DNA of 64,000 bases from Malachius bipustulatus (lineage: Eukaryota; Arthropoda; Insecta; Coleoptera; Melyridae). Positions 13,151 through 24,500 of this stretch are shown here, one piece after another (position 1 is the stretch's first letter; each line of letters begins with the position of its first letter). Position numbers and translations under genes: made by a program. Below the pieces are notes generated by a model that worked only from the letters and a program-made list of their open reading frames with translations, had not been told where the DNA came from and made no database searches. Location: contig OU342631.1 in assembly GCA_910589415.1 (NCBI GenBank), positions 1,798,001-1,862,000 of the forward strand, in the 5' to 3' direction.

Positions 13151-13390
13151 CCATAGTCAAAGAACGGCTAGAAAGTCATCGACGAGAAAGGATCAGAGAA
13201 TACCTCTCTGCGGACACCCTGTCGCGGGCCTAAAGTCTACAGCATCCCTCCCCCCATTGAGGTCGTTCTGGTTCTGTTTCCAAGCATATGGCGGATCCAG
13301 CCACTTATAACTATGGGATCCCGCCTTCCAAGTCCAGGAAGGCAACCACCGCAATCTCCTTTTGTTAAGAGACCTACTTTTGTGCAAATA
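13150..13390 (-). pseudogene. Short R1-like LINE fragment, same family as 38,753-39,118
   Basis: Nucleotide similarity to 38,745-39,010 is plain by eye: AGAAC-GCTAGAA, ATCATCGACGAGAA, TGCGGGCCTAA, TGAGGTCGTT, GGCGGATCCA and AGGAAGGCA blocks occur in the same order. The other copy encodes a reverse transcriptase segment on the minus strand, so this is a decayed piece of the same element, with an internal deletion in the middle. Confidence 0.6.
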
Positions 13391-15523
13391 TATGTTTCGT
13401 TTAATAATCGCTTTTATTCGAGATCGCTACGCTGTAGTTGAGCTGTGTTCCATTCATTTCCGGACACACTGTTGTATACCTACATATTATTATAATTTGA
13501 GTTCAAACTGATTTGAATTCGAATCGTTTTCCTACTGAATTCCGCTTATACGTGTATATCTAAGCTAATTGAAATTAATATTGATAAACTAATATTGATA
13601 ATTCAAATTTGACAAGGAAATTTTCATCGGCCTAAGATCCCAAAACTGATTTAGGTCCTTCGTGATCTAATTTCGCGGTTACTCCAGAGATATAGAAATT
13701 ACAACAGAGACTCCTAGATTCCACAAGGATGAACGCCGCATATCCTGAAAGGAGGACGAAGGACGTCTCTAGTTAGATAGTTCATTTCCTTAACTCGTTA
13801 CGCGATTACATTCGGGTTCCACGACAGCGGTAATGTAGCAATAATACGCATTGTCGAACTTCTTCTACCCTCGAACTCGCTTTATTGCCGCCGTCCTCCG
13901 CTCTGGAATTCAATTCCTGTTCGCTACAATGAAGAGATTCATTTGTTATTCTGGTTATTGATTTTGTGTCACCCCTCAATGATGTGCCTAAGTGAGAAAC
14001 AAATGGAAGTATCATATTCTCAGTCCAATCCCATTCCTTGCCTAGATCGTTGTCGCTTGTTTCACGCCCTATGGCTTTCTATTTTTGAAGTTTTCTTTTC
14101 TGACATTAACATCATTATCTTTCATTGAAGTTGAATATATCGGAGTCAATTTAATTAATACCCATTCAAGTTAATTCGATTACTTAATCTTATCTCGATT
14201 AATAAAATTGACATACCTACTACTGCTGGTCACTTTTGTGACCAGATTGGTCAAGATTTTATTACACAAAATAATTTAACGTTCTCATAAAGTTTACTTT
14301 GAGGTGATTAAGTAAATGCTTTGCAAGATCTATTGAAGCCGTCAGGATAACTTTTATGAAATATAATCGGATCATGTTTTTCGTCAAATTATTATCTACA
14401 GAATTAAAAATTTTTGACAACGGCAGTGAAATACCTGATTTTTATACTAAAGTCAAGATTCAGCATAGCGGATATTGTAATTCTTAATCAAAAAGTTCTG
14501 TAAGGATAATCAGTAAAGAAGACTGCATTTCTCCTTTACGACTGTGAAATAGAGACTCTATAGCAGGAATGGACGTCGTCGGTAGGTTGAGGAGAACTTA
14601 GTGTTGGAAAGATAATGAGGAACCTACTTAATATATTACGTATATGGGTTTTTGTGGTTTGCAGCAGCCTCAGACTCAACGAATTGTTGGCTGAAATTAA
14701 ATGAGGCTCCTGTAGTAGTGGATTAACCTTCTGCTAGACTTTATAGACGGTTAAGGAGGTTTATACATTTTCGTATGGCTGGTTGAGGAATAGCAAAAAA
14801 GGCAACCGATAGCCAAGTTCCTTGGTAATGTTATCTCTTCTCACCATCTACTAAATAAACTAAATTGTTAGAAGCAAAGGCAACTTTAAGTAAGTACTAT
14901 TAAATGGCAGTATTTATTTTAGAATTATCTAGACTGAAAGCAATCTTATATCAAACTTCTCCTTGACAATGCCATGGAATTTGAAGTATATTTTAGAAAA
15001 AAAAAAAAACTCTCATTCACAATGCCCCAAATTTCTCGCCGGCATGTAGGTAGATATCTCCAATCACTCGAGTGAAATGATTGCGTTGCATGGTTTCTGT
15101 TGCAGTAGGGGTTACAGTTATAACCTCCATATTTCCGCTGACGATGTTATGTTCTGACGATATACAGGGTGTTCTATTACTCGTAATTACCCTTGGACGC
15201 CAACTTTATTTTCCCTTTACCTAGAGGTGACGAGGTCAGTTCCCCGCAGGAGACATCCGTTGGGTCTACATTTCTGCTTTTTCCCGCAATAACTCAGTGA
15301 AGGTTTCAATTCAGGAATTTAGATTTCAGAGGTGTCTAGTAACTCGAGGTTATAGTTGGGCAGTAGACTTTAATTACCACCTAACTAGTGATGGAGAAAA
15401 CGCTTAATTTTTAAAGGTGGTAGCAAAATTTTATAATTTATTAGGCAACGATAAAACATCATTTTAATTAGACAAAACAATTCAATTCTCATTCTGATAC
15501 ATTTACAAATGAACATGCGAGTG
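13391..15523. other. No recognisable gene
   Basis: Only short frames are present. An isolated ACAGGGTGTTCTATTAC motif at about 15,165 resembles the ends of inverted-repeat elements elsewhere in the window but has no partner that I can see. This segment is the immediate left flank of the 15-kb transposon. Confidence 0.5.
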
Positions 15524-15590
15524 GTTAAGAGTAGATAGAGTTGGCCGGTTCTGGAACACAAGGTCAAGGTCGTTCTAGAACCGGCACGTG

Positions 15591-16090
15591 TAAATCTTAC
15601 ATATGCTTCAAGGTCAGCTCATTTCAAGGTGAAATTTTCAAGGTCAAGACCGTTCTAGAATCCGCACGTGTAAATCTTCAAGGTCAGATTATTTGAAGGC
15701 GAAATTTTCAAGGTCATGGCCTTGGGCTAGAACTCTCCACATGTAAATGGTACATATGCTTCAAGGTCAACTCATTACAAGGCAAAACAATACGATTTAA
15801 TTGATTAAGAAAATCTATTTCTCAAGGTCAGGAAGATAGTCTTGAAGTTGACCTTTAAAAATAGATTTTCTTAATAAATTAAATCGTATTGTTTTGCCTT
15901 GTAATGAGTTGACCTTGAAGCATATGTACCATTTACATGTGGAGAGTTCTAGCCCAAGGCCATGACCTTGAAAATTTCGCCTTCAAATAATCTGACCTTG
16001 AAGATTTACACGTGCGGATTCTAGAACGGCCTTGACCTTGAAAATTTCACCTTGAAATGAGCTGACCTTGAAGCATATGTAAGATTTAAT
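15591..16090. repeat. About 500-bp palindrome confined to the left terminus
   Basis: Positions 15,591-15,831 are inverted at 15,848-16,090 with near-perfect identity, around a short centre at 15,832-15,847. The right end of the transposon lacks this block: there the sequence runs straight from the terminal TTTACACGTG block into TTAATGTCCCTGAAG-type sequence. The two ends therefore differ by a gain of the palindrome on the left or a loss on the right. The arm is itself made of diverged units of about 70 bp that resemble the terminal repeat (TTCTAGAAxCxGCACGTGTAAA). Confidence 0.85.
15608..16071. promoter_or_regulatory. Cluster of 11 perfect TCAAGGTCA motifs
   Basis: Perfect plus-strand copies start at 15,608, 15,638, 15,678, 15,708, 15,761 and 15,822. 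Minus-strand copies (TGACCTTGA) start at 15,910, 15,963, 15,993, 16,033 and 16,063. Four pairs are exactly 30 bp apart and the pairs repeat every 70 bp. Imperfect copies lie between them and an AAGGTCA lies at 15,560 in the terminal repeat. TCAAGGTCA is the known monomer half-site of FTZ-F1/NR5A and ERR-type nuclear receptors. Binding is inference; the motif array could equally serve as transposase binding sites. Confidence 0.6.
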
Positions 16091-16317
16091 GTCCCTGAAG
16101 ATAGATTCGGATTCGGATTCGTTTTTACACTAAAGGTCAAAAGTATTGACCTCAAATAAACTTATTATTTTAAAAATAAATTATAGTCAAAATTAACTTT
16201 AAAAGTAAAGTTTAATAGCTTCAAATAAATCAGACGAGTATCTATCGAATGGTCATTAGGTAGGTACCCTAAAAAAATTATCTCTTGCGAAACATTCGTT
16301 AATCATCCGTGGATAGA

Positions 16318-18703
16318 ATAAATCCCGCTTTCGTTTCGTTTTCTTAGCTCAAAATTTTGCCGTGTCCAGAACTCGGAAAACTAAAAACTGCGCACCCACA
16401 CCCAAGTATGAAGCATCATACACACCCCATTAAAAAATCATCCCTTGCAAATCAAAACTTCGGACTAAAACTACCCCCTATTTTTTACAAACCGACAGAT
16501 GATAGCGTTAGTAGCAACATTAATGGCCTGCAGCGTCTTCCAGGAAATCGAAGGGATGCAATCTTCTAGGCAAAATGACACCCAGGTATCTGGACTATTA
16601 CCCTATAGAAAATCTTTTCTTGCAAACCATAATTTTTCCTAAAATCATCCCTTGATCGATTAAGTCCCGCTTTCGTTTCGCTTTCTTAGTTCGAGATTTT
16701 GCCGTGTCCAGAAACCGGAAAACTAAAAACTGCGCACCCACATCAAAGCCTGAAGCATCATACACACCCCATTAAAAAATCATCCCTTGCAAATCAAGAC
16801 TTCGGCCTAAAACTACCCCTAAAACTTTACAAACCGACAGATGATAGCCTAGAGTTAGTAGCAACATTAATCGCCTGCAGCGTCTTCCAGGAAATCGAAG
16901 AGATGCAATCTTCTACGCAAAATGACACCCAGGTATGTGGACTATTACCCTGTAAAAAATCTTCTCTTGCAAACCGTAAGTTTTCCTAAAATCTTCCCTT
17001 AATCGAATAAGTCCCCCTTTCGTTTCGTTTTCTTAGTTCAAAATTTTGCCGTGTCCAGAAATCGGAAAACTAAAAACTGCGCACCCACACCAAAGTCTGA
17101 AGCATCATACACACCCCATTAAAAAATCATCCCTTGCAAATCAAGACTTCGGCCTAAAACTACCCCTAAAACTTTACAAACCGACAGATGATAGCGTAGA
17201 GTTAGTAGCAACATTAATGGCCTGCAGCGTCTTCCAGGAAATCGAAAGGATGCAATCTTCTAGACAAAATGACACCCAGGTATGTGGACTATTACCCTGT
17301 AAAAAATCTTCTCTTGCAAACCGTAAGTTTTCCTAAAATCATCCCTTAATCGAATAAGTCCCCCTTTCGTTTCGTTTTCTTAGTTCAAAATTTTGCCGTG
17401 TCCAGAAATCGGAAAACTAAAAACTGCGCACCCACACCAAAGTCTGAAGCATCATACACACCGCATTAAAAAATAATCCCTTGCAAATCAAGACTTCGGA
17501 CTAAAACTACCCCTAAAGCTTTACAAACCGACAGATGATAGTAGCAACATTAATGGTCTGCAGCGTCTTCCAGGAAATCGAAGGGATGCAATCTTCTACG
17601 CTAAATGATACCCAGGTATGTGGACTATTACCCTGTAAAAAATCTTCTCTTGCAAACCGTAAGTTTTCCTAAAATCATCCCTTAATCGAATAAGTCCCCC
17701 TTTCGTTTCGTTTTCTTAGTTCAAAATTTTGCCGTGTCCAGAAATCGGAAAACTAAAAACTGCGCACCCACACCAAAGTCTGAAGCATCATACACACCGC
17801 ATTAAAAAATAATCCCTTGCAAATCAAGACTTCGGACTAAAACTACCCCTAAAGCTTTACAAACCGACAGATGATAGTAGCAACAATAATGGTCTGCAGC
17901 GTCTTCCAGGAAATCGAAGGGATGCAATCTTCTACGCTAAATGACACCCAGGTATGTGGACTATTACCCTGTAAAAAATCTTTTCTTGCAAACCATAAGT
18001 TTTCCTAAAATCATCCCTTGATCGATTAAGTCCCGCTTTCGTTTAGTTTTCTTAGTTCGAGATTTTGCCGTGTCCAGAAATCGGAAAACTAAAAACTGCG
18101 CACCCACACCAAAGTCTGAAGCATCATACACACCCCATTAAAAAATAATCCCTTGCAAATCAAGACTTCGGACTAAAACTACCCCTAAAGCTTTACAAAC
18201 CGACAGATGATAGTAGCAACATTAATGGCCTGCAGCGTCTTCCAGGAAATCGAAAGGATGCAATCTTCTAGACAAAATGACACCCAGGTATGTGGACTAT
18301 TACCCTGTAAAAAATCTTCTCTTGCAAACCGTAAGTTTTCCTAAAATCATCCCTTGATCGATTAAGTCCCGCTTTCGTTTAGTTTTCTTAGTTCGAGATT
18401 TTGCCGTGTCCAGAAATCGGAAAACTAAAAACTGCGCACCCACACCAAAGTCTGAAGCATCATACACACCCCATTAAAAAATAATCCCTTGCAAATCAAA
18501 ACTTCGGACTAAAACTGCCCCTAAAGCTTTACAAACCGACAGATGATAGTAGCAACATTAATGGTCTGCAGCGTCTTCCAGGAAATCGAAGGGATGCAAT
18601 CTTCCACGCAAAATGACACCCAGGTATGTGGACTATTACCCTGTAAAAAGTCGTCTCTTGCAAACCGTAAGGTTTCCTAGAATCATCCCTTATTTAATAA
18701 GTC
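16318..18703. repeat. Left subterminal tandem array, 7 units of 336-347 bp
   Basis: The anchor TTTTGCCGTGTCCAGAA recurs near 16,357, 16,699, 17,046, 17,392, 17,731, 18,067 and 18,402. Units come in a long form with an extra AGAGTTA-type segment (about 347 bp) and a short form (about 336-339 bp). Some long units happen to be open for 96 codons from a non-ATG start, but the frame is not kept in the short units, so I do not call a protein. The outer four units correspond one by one to the outer four units of the right array. Confidence 0.95.
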
Positions 18704-18840
18704 CGCTATTTTATTTTTTTTTTATATACAGTTTGCCAGCTAATCATCCGTCGGTTTACAGCTCCTAAAGCAATGAGGTTAGGAATTGACCTGATCATCG
18801 TTCATAATTATGTCAATTTATACTATTTGTTATAGACTAA

Positions 18841-19059
18841 CAGCCGATATTATAAAGCCTCATTAAGTTAACGGGCAGATTTCTGTTGCCATTTCTGAAG
18901 AAGGTATCAAGTCCAAGTGGAAATTTTTTAAATTTATGTATTCTTGACATGAAAGTAATTACAAAAATGTTAATAAATGTCATTTGAAGTCGATATTAGT
19001 TTCAAAAACGAGCACAGAAATCTGTCCGCTAGCCTAATGAGCCTTTATAATATTGGCTG
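18841..19059. mobile_element. Harbinger-like MITE, copy 1 (nested in the 15-kb element)
   Basis: A 219-bp element flanked by TAA on both sides (18,838-18,840 and 19,060-19,062). It starts CAGCCGATATTATAAAG and ends CTTTATAATATTGGCTG, and shares an inner terminal block (GGGCAGATTTCT) with the two other copies at 43,632-43,837 and 48,279-48,485. Terminal inverted repeats of about 45 bp and a 3-bp TAA duplication fit PIF/Harbinger MITEs. Its presence inside the large transposon shows it moved in later. Confidence 0.8.
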
Positions 19060-19436
19060 TAAGATCACTTGACTGCCAGACCGTCGTTATTTTATAAAAG
19101 CTGAATGTTTCTGTGCCCATGTCCCGTACGAAAATTAATAGGAACAATGCAACTAGACTATGAAGTTTGGATCATCGTGGCTTTGGCGAGTAACAGCTAA
19201 AGAGGGTGTATAAAATCACTCATTGACATTATAAAGGGTATTTTTTTAAACTTAAAGGGCATGAAGGGAATGAAAAAATGGGCGAAAAATTCCCTGTCGA
19301 CATGGGTCTTTGGAGCTTTGGTTTTCGAGATTAAGTTCTTCGAATTTCTTTTTTCAATATCTACAAACTGGCTTATCAGAATAACAAACTTTCTGACAAT
19401 TGTTGTACTAATTGAAGTGCATGATTTAATAAAAAA

Positions 19437-20066
19437 ATTAAATAAATTTAATAAATTGAAAACGTAGAATCTTTAAAATTATTAGGTTTCAATTTAGATA
19501 GAAATCTTAATTGGAAATTACATATTAATACAATATCAAAAAAACTGTGCAAAGTTTGCTTCCAACTTCGATTTTTAAAGAATAAAGGATTAAAAGTAGG
19601 AATTTTAAAAACAGTGTATGATTCAAATTTTTATTCTATTGTAAAATATGGAATAATACATTGAGGAAATTCTTTTGATTGGTGGATTATTTTCAAAATT
19701 AAAAAAATTGCATAAGAATACTTACTAGGCAATGTTAATCGCGTGACATCTTGTAAAAAATTATTTAAAAATTTTAAAATTTTATCATTTCCAAGTCTAT
19801 TCACGAATGTCTCTTTTGCACATAAAAATAAAAATTTATTTACTTTTTTCAATTCTAATACCAGAAATTCTAATACAAGTATTTTAAATAAACATAATAC
19901 CACTCATTATGAATTATCTTCTGAATACATATTCAGAATTTATAATCAGTTGCCAAATAATTACAAAAAATATAATTTCAAAAAATTTTCAAAAGAAATT
20001 AAAAATATTTTATTACAAAAAAGTTACTACAGTTTAAATGAATATTTAAACAATTCGTATATATAG
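19437..20066 (+). pseudogene. LINE reverse transcriptase C-terminal fragment nested in the 15-kb element
   Basis: One frame reads LLGFNLDRNLNWKLHI (the conserved post-palm block), then FYSIVKYGIIH-x-GNS, then SCKKLFKNFKILSFPSLFTN and a terminal segment YNQLPNNYKKYNF. This order is the C-terminal third of Jockey/CR1/I-type LINE polymerases. Two in-frame stops interrupt it (one replaces the usual Trp before GNS). It is 5'-truncated, extremely A+T-rich compared with other LINE pieces here, and ends at the TAG near 20,067. Coding extent upstream of 19,437 is uncertain. Confidence 0.75.
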
Positions 20067-20069
20067 AAA

Positions 20070-21427
20070 AAATTTACTTTCATATCGTCACATATATGGG
20101 TCACGCTGTAAACTCAAAAAAAATTATCTTGTCCTATATAAAAGAGACTCTTACAAATAGCATAGATTGACATAGGTATGAACGAAATTCCTAATATCAT
20201 TGTTTTAGGAGCAGTAGATCGACGAGCGCTTACCTCTCAACCCTGATGTATTCCAATGTGTTCAGATAAACTGAACAGCCTGTATAACTTTGTGGAATAT
20301 ATCCGCATGTTGATGTTAAAAAATAAGACACTAAAAAGAGTAGAATTTTGTAACATTAGTTGTAAATTGAGATATTTTGGAATACTGAGATGCTGAAAAT
20401 CTAGTGCCAAGCAAAACTATTTATTTCAACAAAACTTTACCTATTTCTTCAATGTGTTCATCATCAGTGGTAAAATTTTTGATTTCCTTAATCGGTAAAA
20501 TCATGTAGCTCTCTAATAAATAACATAAAAACATAAAAATTATATGATTATATATGTACCTAATCGATTAAAATGATCTTCAATCTCATATAGCCGTCTA
20601 TTTACTTATAGCGGTGATTTTGCCGGAGAGCGTCGTCAGTTCAGCTCTCATCACGAATTTAAAAAGTCTACCTTATAGCTGCCGTAACGCGTATGCTGTA
20701 ATCTAATTGTGGATACGCTGTCGTCTTACACTTGAGATTGGTAACTGAAACTGAGTCGATTAGGATTGAGTATTTTTGTCGACTTGCCACAAGGAAACCG
20801 ATTTTCTTCTTCTTATAACAAAATATGACTGCTCTGTTATATTTAGATGACTAATATGCTGTGAAATTGTTCTTTTATAGGTACAGTTTTATTATTAGCA
20901 AAAGATCTGGACTAACTTTCATAAGCTGCTTTGCTTTTCTGAAAGCTAAGTTTTTAGTTCTTTGGATAAGGAGAATATTAGGATTTTCTTTGCAAGATTA
21001 ACAATTGTCTGGGTACTTCTGACACACGATTCCTTAATTGATAATAATTAGGGTCGCGGTAGGTATAGGCGGTATAATAGGAAAGGAGGTTTACTTGTTT
21101 ATTATTGTTTTAAAATTACGTTCTTCTCTTCTTTATATTCTCTAACAGACTGTATGATATAGTTTGCTATTACTTCTGCTTTTAAACAATATAATTTTGG
21201 TTCTCTTAGTATTGTTAACAGAGTGAGTGAGGAAAATTAATTACTTTTCTCTGTCGGATTTTTTTTATTTAAGGATTAGGAACTCTTTCAGAATTGTTTT
21301 CTTACGTTTTTTCCCGAAATTGTTTGCTTTGGGTCAGTAATTGTACATTTTACTTTTCTCTAAGTTGTAATCCAGGCAGTTCCAGGCGTGTTCTTATATG
21401 TGCACAATCTTGCTCGATTGCTGTTGA
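20070..21427. other. Non-coding stretch upstream of the transposon gene
   Basis: No frame of note. It presumably holds the promoter and 5' untranslated sequence of the gene that follows. Two acceptor-like pyrimidine tracts ending in CAG and TAG lie just downstream, at about 21,439-21,444 and 21,446-21,462, so an upstream non-coding exon in this region is possible. I cannot place a promoter. Confidence 0.4.
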
Positions 21428-21538
21428 GTGTTTACTTATTTCAGTATTTTTTTAATTTTAGTTATTAAGGGATCAAAATCTGTTGAAGTAACTGGCCACT
21501 TTCCTATTGGTAATATCTCCATAGGTATATTTTTAAAA

Positions 21539-24500
21539 ATGGGTCTAACTAAAGATGCTATGCTTATAATTGCGAGTTCCTTGAAAACCAACACTCCGCA
21601 TTCCGACTTTGACAATATCCTCACATTAGAACCAACTGATCAGGTTTTTATATGTGTGGCTGAAATATTCCGCTCAAAAAAAAGTAAATACAGATACGCC
21701 AGTGAAATTTATCGTCTATTGCATCGTCATAAAGACGATATAAGAGAACTTTTTGAAAATATAGATAAGAAATGTTTGGATACCGAAATTCTACAGAAAA
21801 TCCAGTCTTCAACTTTGAAAGAAAATGCTGGGCTATTCACAGCTATAGAGGGTGCTCGTAAGGAGACAATGCCCGACCAGGAACCACTTTCATCGGACAT
21901 TGCAGCAGAAACCACATATACTCCTGCAGTTAATGACGAAAATATGTTAGGACAAGACAAAGAAGACTCTCAACCTCGAGCTCAACCTATTTCTTGTGTA
22001 GGTGAAAAAAATCAGTCCGCTTCGACTACTGCCCTTTCAGGCTCAAACTGTGATCCTGAAATGCTCGAAGATAACCCAAGCATGCTAGATGAAGATAGTG
22101 TCAATAATAATAACACTCGGGCTGCTGTCTCTTCCTTGCTGCTACCAGAATGTGGCTCTTCAAGTCAAAAAGTTGGTTTAGCTGCTGATTCTGGCTTAAC
22201 AGAGTCACATTTCGCGACTGAAAGAAAACAGCATTATCCATTTTATTGCCATTTGGATGCCTCAGGAGTGGATTATTCTTTACGACATATTTTTCTGCGA
22301 CAAAAGCTGTTTTCAGTGGACATATATTGCGTAGTGATATTTAAAGGTACCCATTTAAGAAAAGGACGAATTGTTGAATATGGAATTTGCAAACACTCCG
22401 AATGCCGTAAATTTCGTTTTGAATATAAAATAAACAAAACAATCATAGAAAGCGTATTGGTAAGATTCGATAAGGAAGAACCTCATCATGAGACTGAGGA
22501 GTTTGCATATCAGTTGCGTGGTGTAGAACGTATTGGAGCAAAGCAGAGACTTCTGCATACTCTTCCTAATACAGAACGTTCCTTCGACTTGAGAAATTCC
22601 AATACAGATGCGCTTAGAGAGGGAAATTGGGATAAAATAAGATCGTTGAATGTATACCAAAAGGTAAGAAGTGAGGCAAAAGCGGATATGGATCTAGATA
22701 AAAATTCCTATATTGATCTTGTACTTAGGAGCATAAACCAAACAGAGAAGGAAAGGTACATTCAAACACCAAGTGGTGAGACTCTTGTCTACTTATACAG
22801 CCGGAAACAAATAGAGATCTTGCCGTTAAGAGAACAAAAGCTGATAGCATATTTCGACTCCACGGGATCCGTAGTACGTCCTTTGAGTGCTGGCTCCACT
22901 GTCTATTATTATGCTCTAGTAGTAAACATTTGCAGCAAAATAGTGCCAATTTGCGAGCTTATTTCTTCCCAGCACGATATGGCAACCATTTCTTGCTTTT
23001 TTATAAATTTTAAAAGGTTTTGCACAGTGTCTCTTCGCAAGCCTTGGCCTATATTTAGTTGCATAGTTACTGACTGGAGCTTTGCCCTGATTTCTGGAGT
23101 ATGTTTTGGACTAAACGAAATTACGCTTTATAGATACCTCAGTATTATCTATTATTTTATTTTGAATAAGTCACGGGACGTGAGCCATTTAATTATATTG
23201 AGATGCTGCTGTGCACATTTTATTAAGATGATAATTAATAAATTATCCAAGATCAAACTTGAGAAGCGCTCAAGAAAACTTATCGTTGAAATGATGTCCA
23301 GTCTCGTCATCAGTGAAACTATAGAGTCTCTTGTTTCCTTATTTAGAGCGTTAATGGTGATTTTGTTAAGTCCACATATGACTAGTAGTGTTTACAATGC
23401 TATAAAAGTATTCCTGGGTCAAGATCATAATGAAAACTTTGAATTTTTCGTCGATGTAGAAGGCACTGATGAAGGTAACGATGAGTGGAACCAGGAACGA
23501 GGAAAATATCTCGATTCTCCCTTTTATATCTTGTTCTTGAAACATTACCATGAAATAGCTGAAACTGTTTCTAAAAATGGGGAGAACGCAAATATAGAAA
23601 AAAACCACCTATGTTCAAAAGAATTTGCTACTTACATTTTGCATCATTGCATGCCCTTTGTCCCTCTATGGACGGGGTTATTAAATGTATTAGTAAAAGG
23701 TGACGTTGAAAGATTCGGCAATTCGAATGTGGAGTGTTGGTTCAAGATTGTCAAAAAAGAAATTCTACAGAATGAAAGAAGGCTGAAAATTGGAAGGTTC
23801 ATTGAGAAATGCGAAGAAAAAATAGAAACTGTAACAAAAAGTATAAAGTACGACATTAGTAAGAAACCAAGGAAACAAAAAAGAAAATCCTCCATTGAAA
23901 ACGATGTTTCTTGGAAAGATCTTAAGCTAGAGATTGACAAACCATTGAAAGTAGAAAAATGGCGACCGAAAAAAGAAAAAGTGTGCTATTTTGACAAAAA
24001 ACTGCTTCAAAGATACTCAACTAAAGGTCTAAATAACGAACATTCTATGCCCAGCACAGAAAAAATAGCCTCGTATTTCGGTCCCCCTTGCCAAACTCAA
24101 GAAAAAACTAAGAATACAAAAGTCATTACAAAGAACAGACATACTTCAGGCGTTATCTTGACCCAGTTGGAACTGACATTTAAAGATTTTGAAGAAAAAT
24201 ATGTTAAGCCCAGATTAGCCGAATACCTTAAGGACAATATTTTTATTATAGAGACAGTAGACAGCATCACTGCAGATGATAAATTCGGCAAAGACACTTT
24301 GATCTCGAGTCCTGACCTGGAAGTTTTAATGCAAAAAAAGGGGAATAACTCAAAAAGTGTGCTAGTGGAGGTGAACACTGGTACAGAAGAAAAGCACACC
24401 ATGAATAATGAATCCTTTAATTTGTATTATTATCTGGAAAACGGACTGATGTTCAGTCCTTCCTATTACCTGCTTTCACAAAAGACTGGCAAAAATTTTG

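Noticed and set aside
16318..18703. Repeated 96-codon frames in the tandem units, also seen inverted at 28,258-30,267
   Set aside because: They start at non-ATG codons, are broken by the 9-11-bp length difference in short units, and show no known domain. They are by-products of the repeat sequence.
16318..18703. CRISPR-like array
   Set aside because: Units are 336-347 bp, with no short repeat/spacer alternation, in a eukaryotic transposon arm.
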